Positions 1 through 8,370 of a DNA stretch of 64,000 nt are shown one piece after another. Position 1 is the first letter of the stretch; each line of letters begins with the position of its first letter. The notes under the pieces are model-generated. The model had not been told where the DNA came from. It ran no database searches and saw nothing but the letters and a program-made list of their open reading frames with translations. This DNA comes from Nocardia sp. CY41 (GTDB lineage: Bacteria; Actinomycetota; Actinomycetes; Mycobacteriales; Mycobacteriaceae). The position numbers and the translations under genes were made by a program. The stretch lies in the NCBI RefSeq assembly GCF_009829325.1, contig NZ_VUOS01000027.1, positions 1-64,000 of the forward strand, given 5' to 3'.

Positions 1-10
1 CCGTGAGACA

Positions 11-72
11 CGAGAACCTCCGGGTCCGTGGGCGTGACCTTCGACAAGCCACACCCCACCCGGAGGTTCTCG
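11..72. repeat. Perfect 15-bp inverted repeat at window edge
   Basis: The arms at 11-25 (CGAGAACCTCCGGGT) and 58-72 are exact reverse complements separated by 32 bases. No gene covers this stretch. It could be a terminator-type hairpin of a gene to the left or an end of a mobile element. No T-run follows either arm, and no transposase is visible in the window next to it. Confidence 0.5.
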
Positions 73-176
73 CCATATCAACCCGACACGCTGTCACCAA
101 CGTCCTGACCGGGTACAGCTAGGCGCTGTCCGATTCGTTCAAGACGGTCCTCCACGCGCCTGCCTACGCTGCCGGC

Positions 177-581
177 ATGACACCACAACTCGACGTCGTC
201 GGCATCGTCGTCAGCGATATGGCCGCCGCGATCGCCTTCTATCGCCGCCTCGGACTGGACTTTCCGGAAGGGGCGGCACAGGAAGGGCACGCCGAGGCCG
301 CCCTGCCCAACGGCATGCGGCTCACGCTGGACACCGAAGCGGTCATCCGGTCGTTCCACGCCGATTGGTCGCCGCCGGTCGGCGGCGGCCGGATCGGACT
401 CGCCTTCCGCTGCGCCGATCCAGCGGAGGTCGACACCGTCTACGCCGAACTCGTGGACGCCGGGTACCACGGCGAACTGAAGCCGTGGGACGCCTTCTGG
501 GGCCAGCGCTACGCGGTGGTGCTCGACCCGGATGGCAACGGCGTCGACCTGTACGCCGCTCTCCCGTCCACGAGCAAGTAG
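177..581 (+). CDS. VOC (glyoxalase/bleomycin-resistance) family protein
   Basis: This 134-residue protein is a single vicinal-oxygen-chelate domain. It opens with the strand-helix pattern VVGIVVSDMAAAIAFYRRLG typical of the family. It ends with the conserved metal-site-proximal signature DPDGNGVDLYA near residues 117-127. VOC proteins act as metal-dependent lyases, dioxygenases or drug-binding proteins in the cytoplasm, and the substrate cannot be told from sequence. The ATG start at 177 is the first in frame. The gene is convergent with an AraC-type regulator, leaving a gap of 27 bases. Length and both motifs fit a complete single-domain member. Confidence 0.85.
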   Translation: MTPQLDVVGIVVSDMAAAIAFYRRLGLDFPEGAAQEGHAEAALPNGMRLTLDTEAVIRSFHADWSPPVGGGRIGLAFRCADPAEVDTVYAELVDAGYHGELKPWDAFWGQRYAVVLDPDGNGVDLYAALPSTSK

Positions 582-608
582 CGCCATCGAGCGGTCCGCG
601 CGCAGCGG

Positions 609-1313
609 CTAGGACTCGGCGAGCAACTCGCCCAGCGGGATTCCCGCCAGCGCGCGCACCTCGCGGGAGAGGTGCGCCTGGTCGGCGAAGCCGGCCCGCA
701 GCGCAGTGTCGGCGAGCGGCACGCCGCGGCGCGCCGTGGCCAGCGCGCGTTGCAGGCGCAGCACCCTCGCCAGGGCTTTCGGGCCGTAGCCGAAGGCATC
801 CAGGCAGCGGCGGTGCAAGGTCCGCTCGTGCAGCCCGGCCGCGTCGGCGACCGCTGCCACCGGCCATCCGGCGTCCAGCGCGCCCACCACCTTCCGAAGG
901 AGCGCATCGGCCGGTTCGGTCTCGGCGGCGCGGCACCGCACGATGCGCTCCAGCGCTGCCGCCTGATCGTCGGCGGCCGCGATTCGATCGACCAGCGGCC
1001 GGACCACCGCAGAGGGCCACACCTGCGCCAGATCGATCCGCATGTTCCGCAATTCGCGCGCGGGGACACCGAGTAAGGCGGGCGCCGTACCAGGAAAGAA
1101 CCGGATACCGACGTACCGATCACCGGACGACCCACGGGGGCGGTGGGCCCTGGTGTCCGGCCCCGCGACGACCAATCGGCCGTTCATCCAGATCAGATCC
1201 ATGCAGCCGTCGGGAAGCACCGGCAGCGGCGGGCGACGGCCGTCGACTGTCTTGGTCCACAACACGGCGCCCTCGTACCCCGACGGCCGCTCGCGGTAGG
1301 CGGCCTCGTCCAT
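609..1313 (-). CDS. AraC family transcriptional regulator
   Basis: This is a DNA-binding regulator of 234 residues. The N-terminal half resembles the small sensing domain of short actinobacterial AraC proteins, with the PLPVLPDGCMDLIW stretch near residues 26-40. The C-terminal third carries the paired helix-turn-helix, including the signature ALRAGFADQAHLSREVRALAG near residues 200-220. The ATG at 1313 was preferred because the N-terminus then aligns with MDEAAYRERP-type family starts; an in-frame ATG lies 33 bases upstream (1346). The neighbouring VOC gene is convergent, so its target is unknown. A short palindrome (1370-1384) lies upstream and may be its control site. Confidence 0.85.
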   Translation of the reverse strand: MDEAAYRERPSGYEGAVLWTKTVDGRRPPLPVLPDGCMDLIWMNGRLVVAGPDTRAHRPRGSSGDRYVGIRFFPGTAPALLGVPARELRNMRIDLAQVWPSAVVRPLVDRIAAADDQAAALERIVRCRAAETEPADALLRKVVGALDAGWPVAAVADAAGLHERTLHRRCLDAFGYGPKALARVLRLQRALATARRGVPLADTALRAGFADQAHLSREVRALAGIPLGELLAES

Positions 1314-1369
1314 GACGCCGACGCTACTCCGGACCACCGACAGCACGAGCGACGGCGTCTCGAAAATAT

Positions 1370-1384
1370 TGTCTCAATAAGACA
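1370..1384. promoter_or_regulatory. AT-rich palindrome TGTCTcaataAGACA
   Basis: Five-base arms TGTCT and AGACA flank a 5-base centre in an AT-rich patch between the end of the TetR gene and the start of the AraC gene. It is a plausible operator or promoter element for the AraC gene. It is too short to be firm. Confidence 0.3.
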
Positions 1385-1386
1385 CA

Positions 1387-2082
1387 CTATTTGAGATAGC
1401 GATACAGCGTCGCCCGGGAGACGCCCAACTCCCTGGCGATGTCCGGGACGCTGCGGCGCTCCGTGTCGCGCATCCGCCGGGCGAGGTCGATCCGCTCGGC
1501 GGTCAACGCCGCGGGCCTGCCCTTGGACGCGTGCGCCGTCCGGTCCGCGGGCGCCAGCAGCAGACGCACTCCTTCCAGCACCTCGGCACGCAGCTGGTCG
1601 ACCGGAGCCTCGGCGTACAGCACCACGGGGTCGCTGAGCCCGGCCACCGCCTGGGTGGCCCGAACCCGCTCGGCGAAGGTGGCCTCCGGGCCCGCCACCA
1701 GGGTGTTCGCCTGCATCATGACTTTGCTGAACCGCTCGAAGATGCTGCCCGGAGCGGCCAGCGCCAGGTCACGGACGTTGAGCCGCAGCAAATAGCGGTG
1801 CGCGAGGAAGACGTCGAGCAATCCTTCGACCACCCTGCGGCGCGCCTCGCACGGATCGGGATGGCCCGCGTCCGCGACGGTGCGTTCCATGGCCACCAGC
1901 AATGGTTCGGCCAACCCGGCGAGGATGTCGTACTTGCTCGGATAGTGGTAGAGCACGCCCGCCTTGGAGATACCCAGTTGCTCGGCGATCGCGCGCACCG
2001 ACGTGCGGTGGTAGCCGTGCGTCCCGAACAAGTCCATGGCCACCTCGAGGATGCGCGCGCGGGTCGTCGCTTCGGTGCTCAC
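1387..2082 (-). CDS. TetR family regulator with a C-terminal resolvase-type HTH
   Basis: The protein has 231 residues. The N-terminal TetR DNA-binding domain (about residues 8-55) contains GTHGYHRTSVRAIAEQLGIS and the YHYPSKYDIL helix. A middle ligand-binding region follows. The last 44 residues form a second HTH of the Hin/resolvase type, with GRPAALTAERIDLARRM and ELGVSRATLYRYLK at the very end. A two-HTH TetR protein is unusual. GTG at 2082 was chosen because it starts just before the HTH and leaves both palindromes (2104-2120, 2136-2150) outside the gene; an in-frame start at 2112 would overlap the first operator. It is divergent from the FAD monooxygenase and is its likely repressor. Confidence 0.85.
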   Translation of the reverse strand: MSTEATTRARILEVAMDLFGTHGYHRTSVRAIAEQLGISKAGVLYHYPSKYDILAGLAEPLLVAMERTVADAGHPDPCEARRRVVEGLLDVFLAHRYLLRLNVRDLALAAPGSIFERFSKVMMQANTLVAGPEATFAERVRATQAVAGLSDPVVLYAEAPVDQLRAEVLEGVRLLLAPADRTAHASKGRPAALTAERIDLARRMRDTERRSVPDIARELGVSRATLYRYLK

Positions 2083-2103
2083 AGGCCGGGAGTCTACCCG
2101 TTG

Positions 2104-2120
2104 ACTGACCATTGGTCAGT
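2104..2120. promoter_or_regulatory. TetR-type operator 1
   Basis: ACTGACCATTGGTCAGT is a perfect 17-base palindrome around a central T, located between the divergent TetR regulator and the FAD monooxygenase. Its TGACC/GGTCA half-sites recur in the next palindrome, which is what an autoregulated TetR operator looks like. Confidence 0.7.
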
Positions 2121-2135
2121 GCCTTACATTCTTGA

Positions 2136-2150
2136 CTGACCAACGGTCAG
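2136..2150. promoter_or_regulatory. TetR-type operator 2
   Basis: CTGACCaacGGTCAG has six-base arms identical to those of the first operator. It lies 20 bases before the monooxygenase ATG, where a bound repressor would block transcription. Confidence 0.65.
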
Positions 2151-2170
2151 CCAATTCACGGAGGCACCCC

Positions 2171-3337
2171 ATGACGCACGAACCTCGCATCCTGATTTCC
2201 GGCGCGAGCATCGCCGGACCGACTCTCGCGTACTGGCTGGTGCGCAACGGCTTCCGGCCCACCGTGGTGGAGCGGAGCCCGGAACTGCGCCCCGGCGGCA
2301 ACGGCGTCGACATCCGCGCCGACTCGGTACGCATCGCGGAGCGGATGGGTGTGCTGCCGCGGTTGCGCGAACGGGCCACCGACATCCGCGAGCTCACCTT
2401 CGTCGACGCCGCCGACCGCCGCGTCGCCGGGATGAGCACCCGCACCTTCAACGCGGACGGCGATCTCGAGATCATGCGCGGCGACCTGGCGCAGGTGCTG
2501 TACGAGGCCACCGCCGACGACGTCGAGTACGCCTTCGGAGATTCGATCGCCGAACTCATCCAGCGCCCGGACGCCGTCGAGGTCACCTTCGACAGCGACA
2601 GGCAGGCCGAATTCGATCTGGTCCTCGGCGCCGACGGGTTGCATTCGCGAACCAGGAATCTCGCCGTCACACCCGAGGCGGACGCACTGCACCACCTCGG
2701 CGTGTACTTCGCCACCGCCCGCGTCGACGCCGAGCTCGGACGTCCGCACTCGGTGACGCTGTACAACACGCCGGGGAAGGTGGCGGGCGTCTACCGGTCG
2801 GGGACACACGACACCGCGACGGCGTTCTTCGCCTTCCGTGCGTCCCGCACGCTCGAGGTGGATCACCGCGACCAGAACGCACAGAAAGATCTGCTGCGCG
2901 ACTATTTCGACGACCGGGATTGGCAGGTGCCCGCGCTGCTCGACCAAGCCGTCGCCGACGACGGCTTCTACTTCGACGCGGTGAGCCAAGTCCGCATCCC
3001 GGCCTGGTCGAACGGGCGGGTCGCCCTGGTCGGCGACGCCGGTTACTGCGCGACGCTATTGTCCGGCGCGGGAGCGGCGCTGGCCATCGAGGGCGCGCAC
3101 CTGCTCGCGACGGAGCTCGCCGCGGCGGCCGGCGATCACCGGATCGCGTTCCGTCGCTATGAGCGAACCTTGCGTCCGACGGTCCTGCGAGCGCAACGCT
3201 CGGTGCGGGTGAGCAGTGCCATGCTGATTCCGGCCACCGGCGGCCACATCCGGTTGCGCAACCAGCTGACCCGCCTCATGGTGCTGCAGACGCTGGCGTC
3301 CCGGGTCTACCGGCCGGTCACCGTGCGCGCCGCCTGA
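2171..3337 (+). CDS. FAD-dependent monooxygenase (PHBH/aromatic hydroxylase type)
   Basis: This 388-residue flavoprotein is predicted to hydroxylate a small, probably aromatic or polyketide-like substrate using NAD(P)H and oxygen. Residues 9-18 (GASIAGPTLA) form the FAD-binding dinucleotide loop. GADGLHSRTR near residue 153 is the DG motif, and GDAGY near 288 is the GD motif that contacts the FAD ribityl chain. The ATG at 2171 follows an excellent ribosome site (GGAGG, spacing 6). The gene is divergent from a TetR regulator and has two palindromic operators upstream, so expression is probably induced by the TetR ligand. The substrate is unknown. Confidence 0.88.
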   Translation: MTHEPRILISGASIAGPTLAYWLVRNGFRPTVVERSPELRPGGNGVDIRADSVRIAERMGVLPRLRERATDIRELTFVDAADRRVAGMSTRTFNADGDLEIMRGDLAQVLYEATADDVEYAFGDSIAELIQRPDAVEVTFDSDRQAEFDLVLGADGLHSRTRNLAVTPEADALHHLGVYFATARVDAELGRPHSVTLYNTPGKVAGVYRSGTHDTATAFFAFRASRTLEVDHRDQNAQKDLLRDYFDDRDWQVPALLDQAVADDGFYFDAVSQVRIPAWSNGRVALVGDAGYCATLLSGAGAALAIEGAHLLATELAAAAGDHRIAFRRYERTLRPTVLRAQRSVRVSSAMLIPATGGHIRLRNQLTRLMVLQTLASRVYRPVTVRAA

Positions 3338-3358
3338 GCCGGGCGCCGGACCGCGGGG

Positions 3359-3868
3359 TCAGCGCTGCGGCGCGGCGATCGGAACAATTGCACGCGGTAC
3401 CACACGCAGGTACGGATCGCGTTGTGCCGCAGCAATTTTCGACTCGGGATCGCGGCAGCCGACGGTGACGTCGGTGTTCGGCACGGAAGAGAACGTCCAC
3501 ACCGTCACCCATTCCGTTCCCCCGAACGCGTCGGTCTTCTTGGCGTCCGACGAACGCAGATCTTCATTCCGCCCGGAACTATCGGTCACCGTGCAGCGAA
3601 TGCCGTCGGCGGCCGGACCCCACGCGGCGGGCGCCCGGATATCGAGCACGACATCGGCGGGTACCGGCACCTTTTTCGATTCACCCAGCAAAATGCGAAT
3701 CCCGCCGTCGGCCACCTCCTCGTCGCGCGCTCCGGACGTCGTCGCCGGGGCGCTCGGGGCGGCCGCGGCACTCGTCGAGGTCACCGTCTCGCTCGCCGGG
3801 GTGTCTCCGGAACACCCGGATACGGCGGCGGCGACCAGCGCGGGAAGCGCCATCCAGCTCAGTCTCAC
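3359..3868 (-). CDS. Exported lipoprotein of unknown function
   Basis: The protein has 169 residues. From the GTG at 3868 it has a short basic N-terminus, a hydrophobic stretch and the lipobox VSGC with the acylated Cys at residue 19, followed by a Ser/Thr/Ala-rich linker (residues 20-45). The remaining domain contains two cysteines (in RCTVTD and VGCRDPES) that could form a disulfide outside the membrane. AGAGG lies 8-12 bases upstream of this GTG; longer in-frame extensions lack signal-peptide character. It is convergent with the monooxygenase (21-base gap). No family is recognised. Confidence 0.75.
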   Translation of the reverse strand: MRLSWMALPALVAAAVSGCSGDTPASETVTSTSAAAAPSAPATTSGARDEEVADGGIRILLGESKKVPVPADVVLDIRAPAAWGPAADGIRCTVTDSSGRNEDLRSSDAKKTDAFGGTEWVTVWTFSSVPNTDVTVGCRDPESKIAAAQRDPYLRVVPRAIVPIAAPQR

Positions 3869-4457
3869 AGTCGAAACCTCTCGTCGCGCCCACTCCTCAG
3901 GCGGTTGGTTCGGATCAGCCAGGCACTGAGCATGGCAACGGGCAACACGAAAATCTCGGATACACGCCGAGCAACCGGCAATCGGACCGCAATTCCACGA
4001 AACAGACCCACAGAGAATGCCGGAAGGTTGAATTGACCACTTCATCGAGCGGCCCCCGATGGTGTGCGGCAATCGTGATGCAGCCGAGAGGCTCCACTCC
4101 GGCTGTGCGGGCACCGCGCTTGGTCCGGTCCGGCCGCCGTCGCACCGGTCGTCCGCCGTGGTCCGACGACCGGACACCGCTGACCACGCCCGTGACGTTC
4201 GGGCGATCTCGCGCTGTCCGACGACGTCGCCGGCGCTTCTGCCTCACCCGCTGGATGGGCATGGGCCGCCGGCTCGCCCCGCACACCGCGGCGGGCATCA
4301 CCACGGAACAGTCCTTCGGCGAAGGAATAGAACATCGCCCTCGTCCCCGTGCCAGGTCTCGTTTCGTGCCGCCTACCGGCTGGTTCGAAAAAGGCATTTC
4401 CCCTGGACCGGTGGTGCCGCATAGTGTGTTCGGTAGGCGATCATCTGGAGGGCCACC
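3869..4457. other. Gene-poor stretch between lipoprotein and lysyltransferase
   Basis: Open frames on both strands here are Arg/Pro-rich and lack family features, so none is called. The stretch must contain the divergent promoters of the lipoprotein and of the lysyltransferase-like gene. No clear hairpin or palindrome was found. Confidence 0.4.
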
Positions 4458-4517
4458 ATGGCGAGACTGTCGTGGGTAACGGAGCGCGAGGGCAGGGCGG
4501 AGCCCGCTCGTGCCTGA
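4458..4517 (+). CDS. 19-residue upstream ORF overlapping the next start
   Basis: An ATG with a near-ideal ribosome site (GGAGGG at 4447-4452, spacing 5) opens a 19-codon frame encoding MARLSWVTEREGRAEPARA. Its TGA at 4515-4517 lies just past the GTG start of the lysyltransferase-like gene, an 8-base overlap. The arrangement suggests a leader peptide whose translation is coupled to the downstream gene. The strong initiation site is real; function is inference. Confidence 0.5.
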   Translation: MARLSWVTEREGRAEPARA

Positions 4518-5904
4518 CGGTCAGGAAACCTCCGGCCCCCGCACGCTGCGGGCCACCACACTCGGCGGCTACCGCGCGGCCGCCCTCACCACCACTCCCG
4601 GCACTCGCGCCGTGCTGGTCAGCGTGGCGCTGCTGATCGCGATGACCTCGACCTACGAAGCCGACCTGACCGCACACGAGGGCGCCGCCCACGGTTGGTT
4701 GGTGGGGCTCGCGCTGTCCGGCGTATTCGTCGCGCGCGGGCTGCACCTGCGCAGGCCGATCACGCTTCCGCATGCCACCGCGGCGGTGCTGGTGCTGGCC
4801 GTCGCGCATCTGGCCTACCGCGCCGAGCATCCCGACGCCGGTTTCGTGCTGCTGGCCGCCGCCGGCTTCGTCCTGGTGCTGCCCACAGCCAGCAAACCGC
4901 AGCCCGACCAGCTGTACCGAGTGGCCGAGCTGGTCGGCCGCACCGAGGACGATCCGCTGGCGCCGTTCTCCTTGCACTCGTCCAAGACCTACTTCTTCAA
5001 CGCGTCGTCGACCGCCGCGATCGGTTACCGCGCTCGCTTCGGCATCGCCGCCGTCGCGGGCGACCCCATCGGCGATCGCGCGGCGTTCCCCGAACTGGTC
5101 GCGGCGTTCTCCGACTTCGCGGTCAACCATGGCTGGCGCGTCGCCGTCCTGGGCGCGAGCCGGGAAATGGCCGAGTTGTGGCAGGTGTGGGCACTGGAGC
5201 ATCGTGGCCTGCACGCGGTGCCGATCGGCCGCGACGTGGTGCTCGACGTGGGCGAGTTCGACTTGGTCGGACGCAAATTCCGCAATCTGCGCCAAGCCGT
5301 GAGCCGGACCAGGAATTTCGGCGTCACCACGGAGGTGGTGTACGAGTCGGCGCTGACCGAGGCGCGGCGCGAGGAATTACTGGCCATCGTCGACGAGTGG
5401 CGGCGGGGCAGGCAGATCCGCGGCTTCTCGATGATCCTGGACCATCTGCTCGACGGGCGGAATCCGAACATGCTGGTGGTCATCGCCAGCGACGCGGACG
5501 GCAACCCCGTCGGATTCCAGCGCTACGGCATTTCCGGGCGCGGGCGGGAACTGAGCCTGGACGTCCCGTGGCGCCGCAAGGAAGCGCCCAACGGCCTGGA
5601 CGAACGCATGATCATCGATCTCGTGGACTATGCCGCGGCGCACGACATCCATCGGATTTCGCTCGCCTTCGCCCCGTTCCCGGAGTTGTTCGCCGAGAAG
5701 GAGAGATCACGCACGGCCGCGCTGCTCTACCTGGTGGTGCACCTCGCCGATCCGCTGATCCGGCTGGAATCGCTCTACCGCTTCCTGCGGAAGTTCCACG
5801 CGCTGTCGGATCAGCGCTATGCCTTGATCCGCTGGCGCGAAGTGGTGATGGCGGCCGCCGCTCTGCTCACCTTGGAGTTCGTGCCACACCGCCGCGAGCA
5901 TTGA
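4510..5904 (+). CDS. MprF/LysX-like DUF2156 membrane protein (phosphatidylglycerol lysyltransferase-type)
   Basis: The protein has 464 residues. The first 140 hold about four hydrophobic membrane segments. The rest is the soluble LPG-synthase C-terminal (DUF2156) fold, built from two GNAT-like halves. Recognisable stretches are the FFNASSTAAIGYRARFGIAA region near residues 160-180, GRKFRNLRQAVSRT near 256-270 and GRQIRGFSMILDHLL near 300-315. In MprF and mycobacterial LysX this domain moves an aminoacyl group from tRNA to phosphatidylglycerol, giving resistance to cationic peptides. No LysRS domain is fused here. GTG at 4510 has GGAG 7 bases upstream and overlaps an upstream mini-ORF, suggesting coupling. 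Substrate identity is inferred from the family. Confidence 0.8.
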   Translation: MPDGQETSGPRTLRATTLGGYRAAALTTTPGTRAVLVSVALLIAMTSTYEADLTAHEGAAHGWLVGLALSGVFVARGLHLRRPITLPHATAAVLVLAVAHLAYRAEHPDAGFVLLAAAGFVLVLPTASKPQPDQLYRVAELVGRTEDDPLAPFSLHSSKTYFFNASSTAAIGYRARFGIAAVAGDPIGDRAAFPELVAAFSDFAVNHGWRVAVLGASREMAELWQVWALEHRGLHAVPIGRDVVLDVGEFDLVGRKFRNLRQAVSRTRNFGVTTEVVYESALTEARREELLAIVDEWRRGRQIRGFSMILDHLLDGRNPNMLVVIASDADGNPVGFQRYGISGRGRELSLDVPWRRKEAPNGLDERMIIDLVDYAAAHDIHRISLAFAPFPELFAEKERSRTAALLYLVVHLADPLIRLESLYRFLRKFHALSDQRYALIRWREVVMAAAALLTLEFVPHRREH

Positions 5905-5933
5905 GCGGCGCGGCACGGTAGACGAGGAAGTCG

Positions 5934-6893
5934 ATGGAACTGACCCACAGCGACGTGAAGGCCGCCGCCGAGCGGATGCGCGGCTTGGTCCGGCCGGTGA
6001 CCGTGGCGCAGGCCGACCATACCGGCCATTTGTGGTTCGCACTGGAATTCCTGCAGCACACCGGAAGCTTCAAGGCACGCGGGGCGGTGAACTTCTTACG
6101 CACGCACCGGGAGAACGGCACGCTCCCGGAGGTGGGCGTGACGATCGCCTCGGGCGGCAACGCCGGTCTGGCCTGCGCGTGGGCGGCCCGCAGTCAGGGG
6201 GTCCCCGCCACGGTGTTTCTGCCTGCCACCGCCCCCAGAGTGAAAGTGGACCGGCTCACCTCCTACGGCGCCGACGTCCGCCTGGTGGGAACGCAGTACG
6301 CGGACGCGCTCGCGGCCAGTCGCGACTTCGCCGCCGCAACCGGCGCCCTGCTCTCCCACGCTTACGACAACCCGCTCATCGCCGCGGGAGCCGGCACGCT
6401 CATGACGGAGGTCCACGCGCTGATTCCGGATCTCGACACCGTCGTGGTCGCCGTCGGCGGCGGCGGGCTGTTCGCGGGTGTGGCCACCACGGCGGAGCAC
6501 TACGGCATCCGGACCATCGCCGTGGAGCCCACCCGATGCCGTGCGCTGCATGCCGCGATCGCGGCCGGAGAGGTCGTGGACGTGGAGGTCGACTCGGTCG
6601 CCGCGGACTCGCTCGGCGCCCGGCGGGCCTCGGAGATGGCGCTGACGGCGGCGCGGCAGTACGACGTGCAGTCCGTGCTGGTCGATGATGCCGCGATCGT
6701 CGCAGCGCGCGGCGCGCTGTGGGCGCGGCGACGGATCGCCGTCGAGCACGGCGCGGCGACCGCTCTCGCGGCGATCCTCGGCGACGAGCCCGCGTTCCGT
6801 CCCGCCGCAGGTGAACGGGTGTGCGTGGTGCTGTGCGGAGCGAACACCGATCCGTCGGATCTGACCGACTGGGACAGCCGCCACGCCGACTGA
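5934..6893 (+). CDS. PLP-dependent serine/threonine dehydratase-family protein
   Basis: This is a 319-residue fold-type II PLP enzyme. The Schiff-base lysine is K47 in TGSFKARGA. The phosphate cup is SGGNAGLACAW near residues 73-83, and the Gly-rich loop is VGGGGLFAG near 175-183. Relatives deaminate or racemise Ser/Thr. The protein is the short, catalytic-domain-only form without an ACT regulatory domain, as in catabolic dehydratases and serine racemases. GAGGAAG lies just upstream of the ATG. It begins 29 bases after the lysyltransferase-like gene on the same strand, so the two may share a transcript. Confidence 0.85.
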   Translation: MELTHSDVKAAAERMRGLVRPVTVAQADHTGHLWFALEFLQHTGSFKARGAVNFLRTHRENGTLPEVGVTIASGGNAGLACAWAARSQGVPATVFLPATAPRVKVDRLTSYGADVRLVGTQYADALAASRDFAAATGALLSHAYDNPLIAAGAGTLMTEVHALIPDLDTVVVAVGGGGLFAGVATTAEHYGIRTIAVEPTRCRALHAAIAAGEVVDVEVDSVAADSLGARRASEMALTAARQYDVQSVLVDDAAIVAARGALWARRRIAVEHGAATALAAILGDEPAFRPAAGERVCVVLCGANTDPSDLTDWDSRHAD

Positions 6894-6977
6894 CGGTTCA
6901 TCGGCGTATTTCCGACGAATCGGACGACGCGGGGTTAGGCTCCCGCTGTCCTGTGCGATCCCGACGGAAGGCACACC

Positions 6978-7526
6978 ATGGCGCATACCTCACACATGGT
7001 TCCCATCGGCACACCGCTACCCGACTTTTCTCTTCCCGACCTCGACCAGCGGATCTACTCCCGGGACGACTTCGCGGACGGGCCCGGTCTGCTGGTCGTC
7101 TTCGCCTGCAACCACTGCCCCTACGTCAAGCACATCGAGGCCGCGCTCGGCGAGCTGGTCGATTCGCTGCCGTCCATGCCGACCGTGGCGATCTGCACCA
7201 ACGACGCCACCGCTTATCCGGACGACGCCCCGCTGCGGCTGCGCGACCAAGCGATCCGCGCGGGCTGGACCTTCCCCTATCTCGTCGACGAGCAACAGCA
7301 CGTCGGGCGAGCCTTCCGTGCCGCGTGCACCCCTGATTTCTTCCTCTACGACGCGGATCTGCGACTCGCCTACCGCGGCGCGTTCGACGAATCCACCCCC
7401 GGGAACGGGAAACCCCTGACCGGAGACGACTTGCGCACGGCCGTCGAAGCCGTGCTGGCGGGTGGACCCGCCCCCGAACCGCACCGGCCGAGCATGGGTT
7501 GCTCGATCAAGTGGCGGGACGCCTGA
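6978..7526 (+). CDS. Thioredoxin-fold (AhpC/TSA-like) protein with CNHCPY motif
   Basis: The protein has 182 residues. It starts with the peroxiredoxin-type lead GTPLPDFSLPDLD. It carries a CxxC active site, C44 and C47 in CNHCPYVKHIE, followed by the cis-Pro-type strand TPDFFLYDADL near residues 117-127. The CNHCPY subgroup is widespread as a cytoplasmic redoxin of unknown partner. No signal peptide is visible. The ATG at 6978 is preceded by GGAAGG. It converges with, and overlaps by 20 bases, the end of a broken DJ-1/PfpI gene. Confidence 0.85.
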   Translation: MAHTSHMVPIGTPLPDFSLPDLDQRIYSRDDFADGPGLLVVFACNHCPYVKHIEAALGELVDSLPSMPTVAICTNDATAYPDDAPLRLRDQAIRAGWTFPYLVDEQQHVGRAFRAACTPDFFLYDADLRLAYRGAFDESTPGNGKPLTGDDLRTAVEAVLAGGPAPEPHRPSMGCSIKWRDA

Positions 7527-8196
7527 GACCTTTGCCCCGTTCCCGCACGCGACGGATCGCGCTGCGCCACGCCAGCTGCGGCACGGCCGCCGACAGCCGC
7601 GCGAACTCCCCGACATTGCCCGGTTCGAGCACGGTCCTGGCCTGCTGAGCGGTGGCGGCCAGCCGCACGGCACGCGGTTTGCGCCTGCTGCGCGCCGAAC
7701 ATCTCTCCGACCAGCCACAGCGCCAGATCGATGCCCGCGGAGACTCCTGCGGCCGTGAGAATCTTTCCGTCGCGCACGACCCGCTCGTCCGGGCGGGCGT
7801 CCGCTCCGAGTGCCCGCAAGGCGGACTGCGCCAGCCAATGTGTGGTGGCGGGGCGTCCGTGCAACAGCCCGGCCGCGGCCGGCACCAGCGAACCCGTGCG
7901 GACCGACGTCGTCCAGAGGGTGTCGCGATGGGCTCGACGCAGCCAGGCCAGTAGCGCGTCGTCGACGGCGGCGGCCGCCGCGCCAGGGCCACCCGGGACC
8001 AGCACGATATCCGGCGCGGGCGTCTCGTCGAACGAATGCGTGGCGCCGAGCAGCAGCACACCACTGTCGGTCGTGATCGGGCCTGGCTCGTGCCAGACGA
8101 AGCGAACCTCCACCCCGGCGCGAATCGCAGCACCTCGTACGGGCCGATCGCGTCGAGCGCGGTCATCCCCGGATAGGTCACGATCGCGATCCGCAC
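7507..8196 (-). pseudogene. DJ-1/PfpI family gene broken by two frameshifts
   Basis: The N-terminal family signature VRIAIVTYPGMTALDAIGPY reads from GTG 8196. The frame then fails at a run of four C (8113-8116, plus strand) where a fifth would restore LRFAPG-VEVRFV. The core of the protein (PDIVLVPGGPGA and the AGVSAGIDLALWLVGE helix) continues in another frame. Near 7681-7702 the first frame resumes through AVRLAATAQQART to a stop at 7507. Both ends share one frame and the middle about 420 bases another. This is what one lost and one gained base would give. It is either a recent pseudogene or an assembly error in homopolymers. The intact protein would be about 230 residues, a glutamine-amidotransferase-like hydrolase or chaperone. 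Confidence 0.75.
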
Positions 8197-8370
8197 CGTC
8201 TTGCCCGGTGCGCGCTCCTCGATCCGGTCATCGTCGACCCCGTTCCGGCATTCGTGAGTTAAAGCAAGAAATATCGTTTTATTGTGTCGAACGTGTGTCA
8301 ATCGCCGCCGGGCGCGCCATGATGTGCGCAGTGGAGCAACCGCTGCCGCGCGACGACGAGAGGACTATCG

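Noticed and set aside
4033..4479. 148-codon frame before the lysyltransferase-like gene
   Set aside because: Arg/Pro-rich and without family signs; TTG start lacks a ribosome site.
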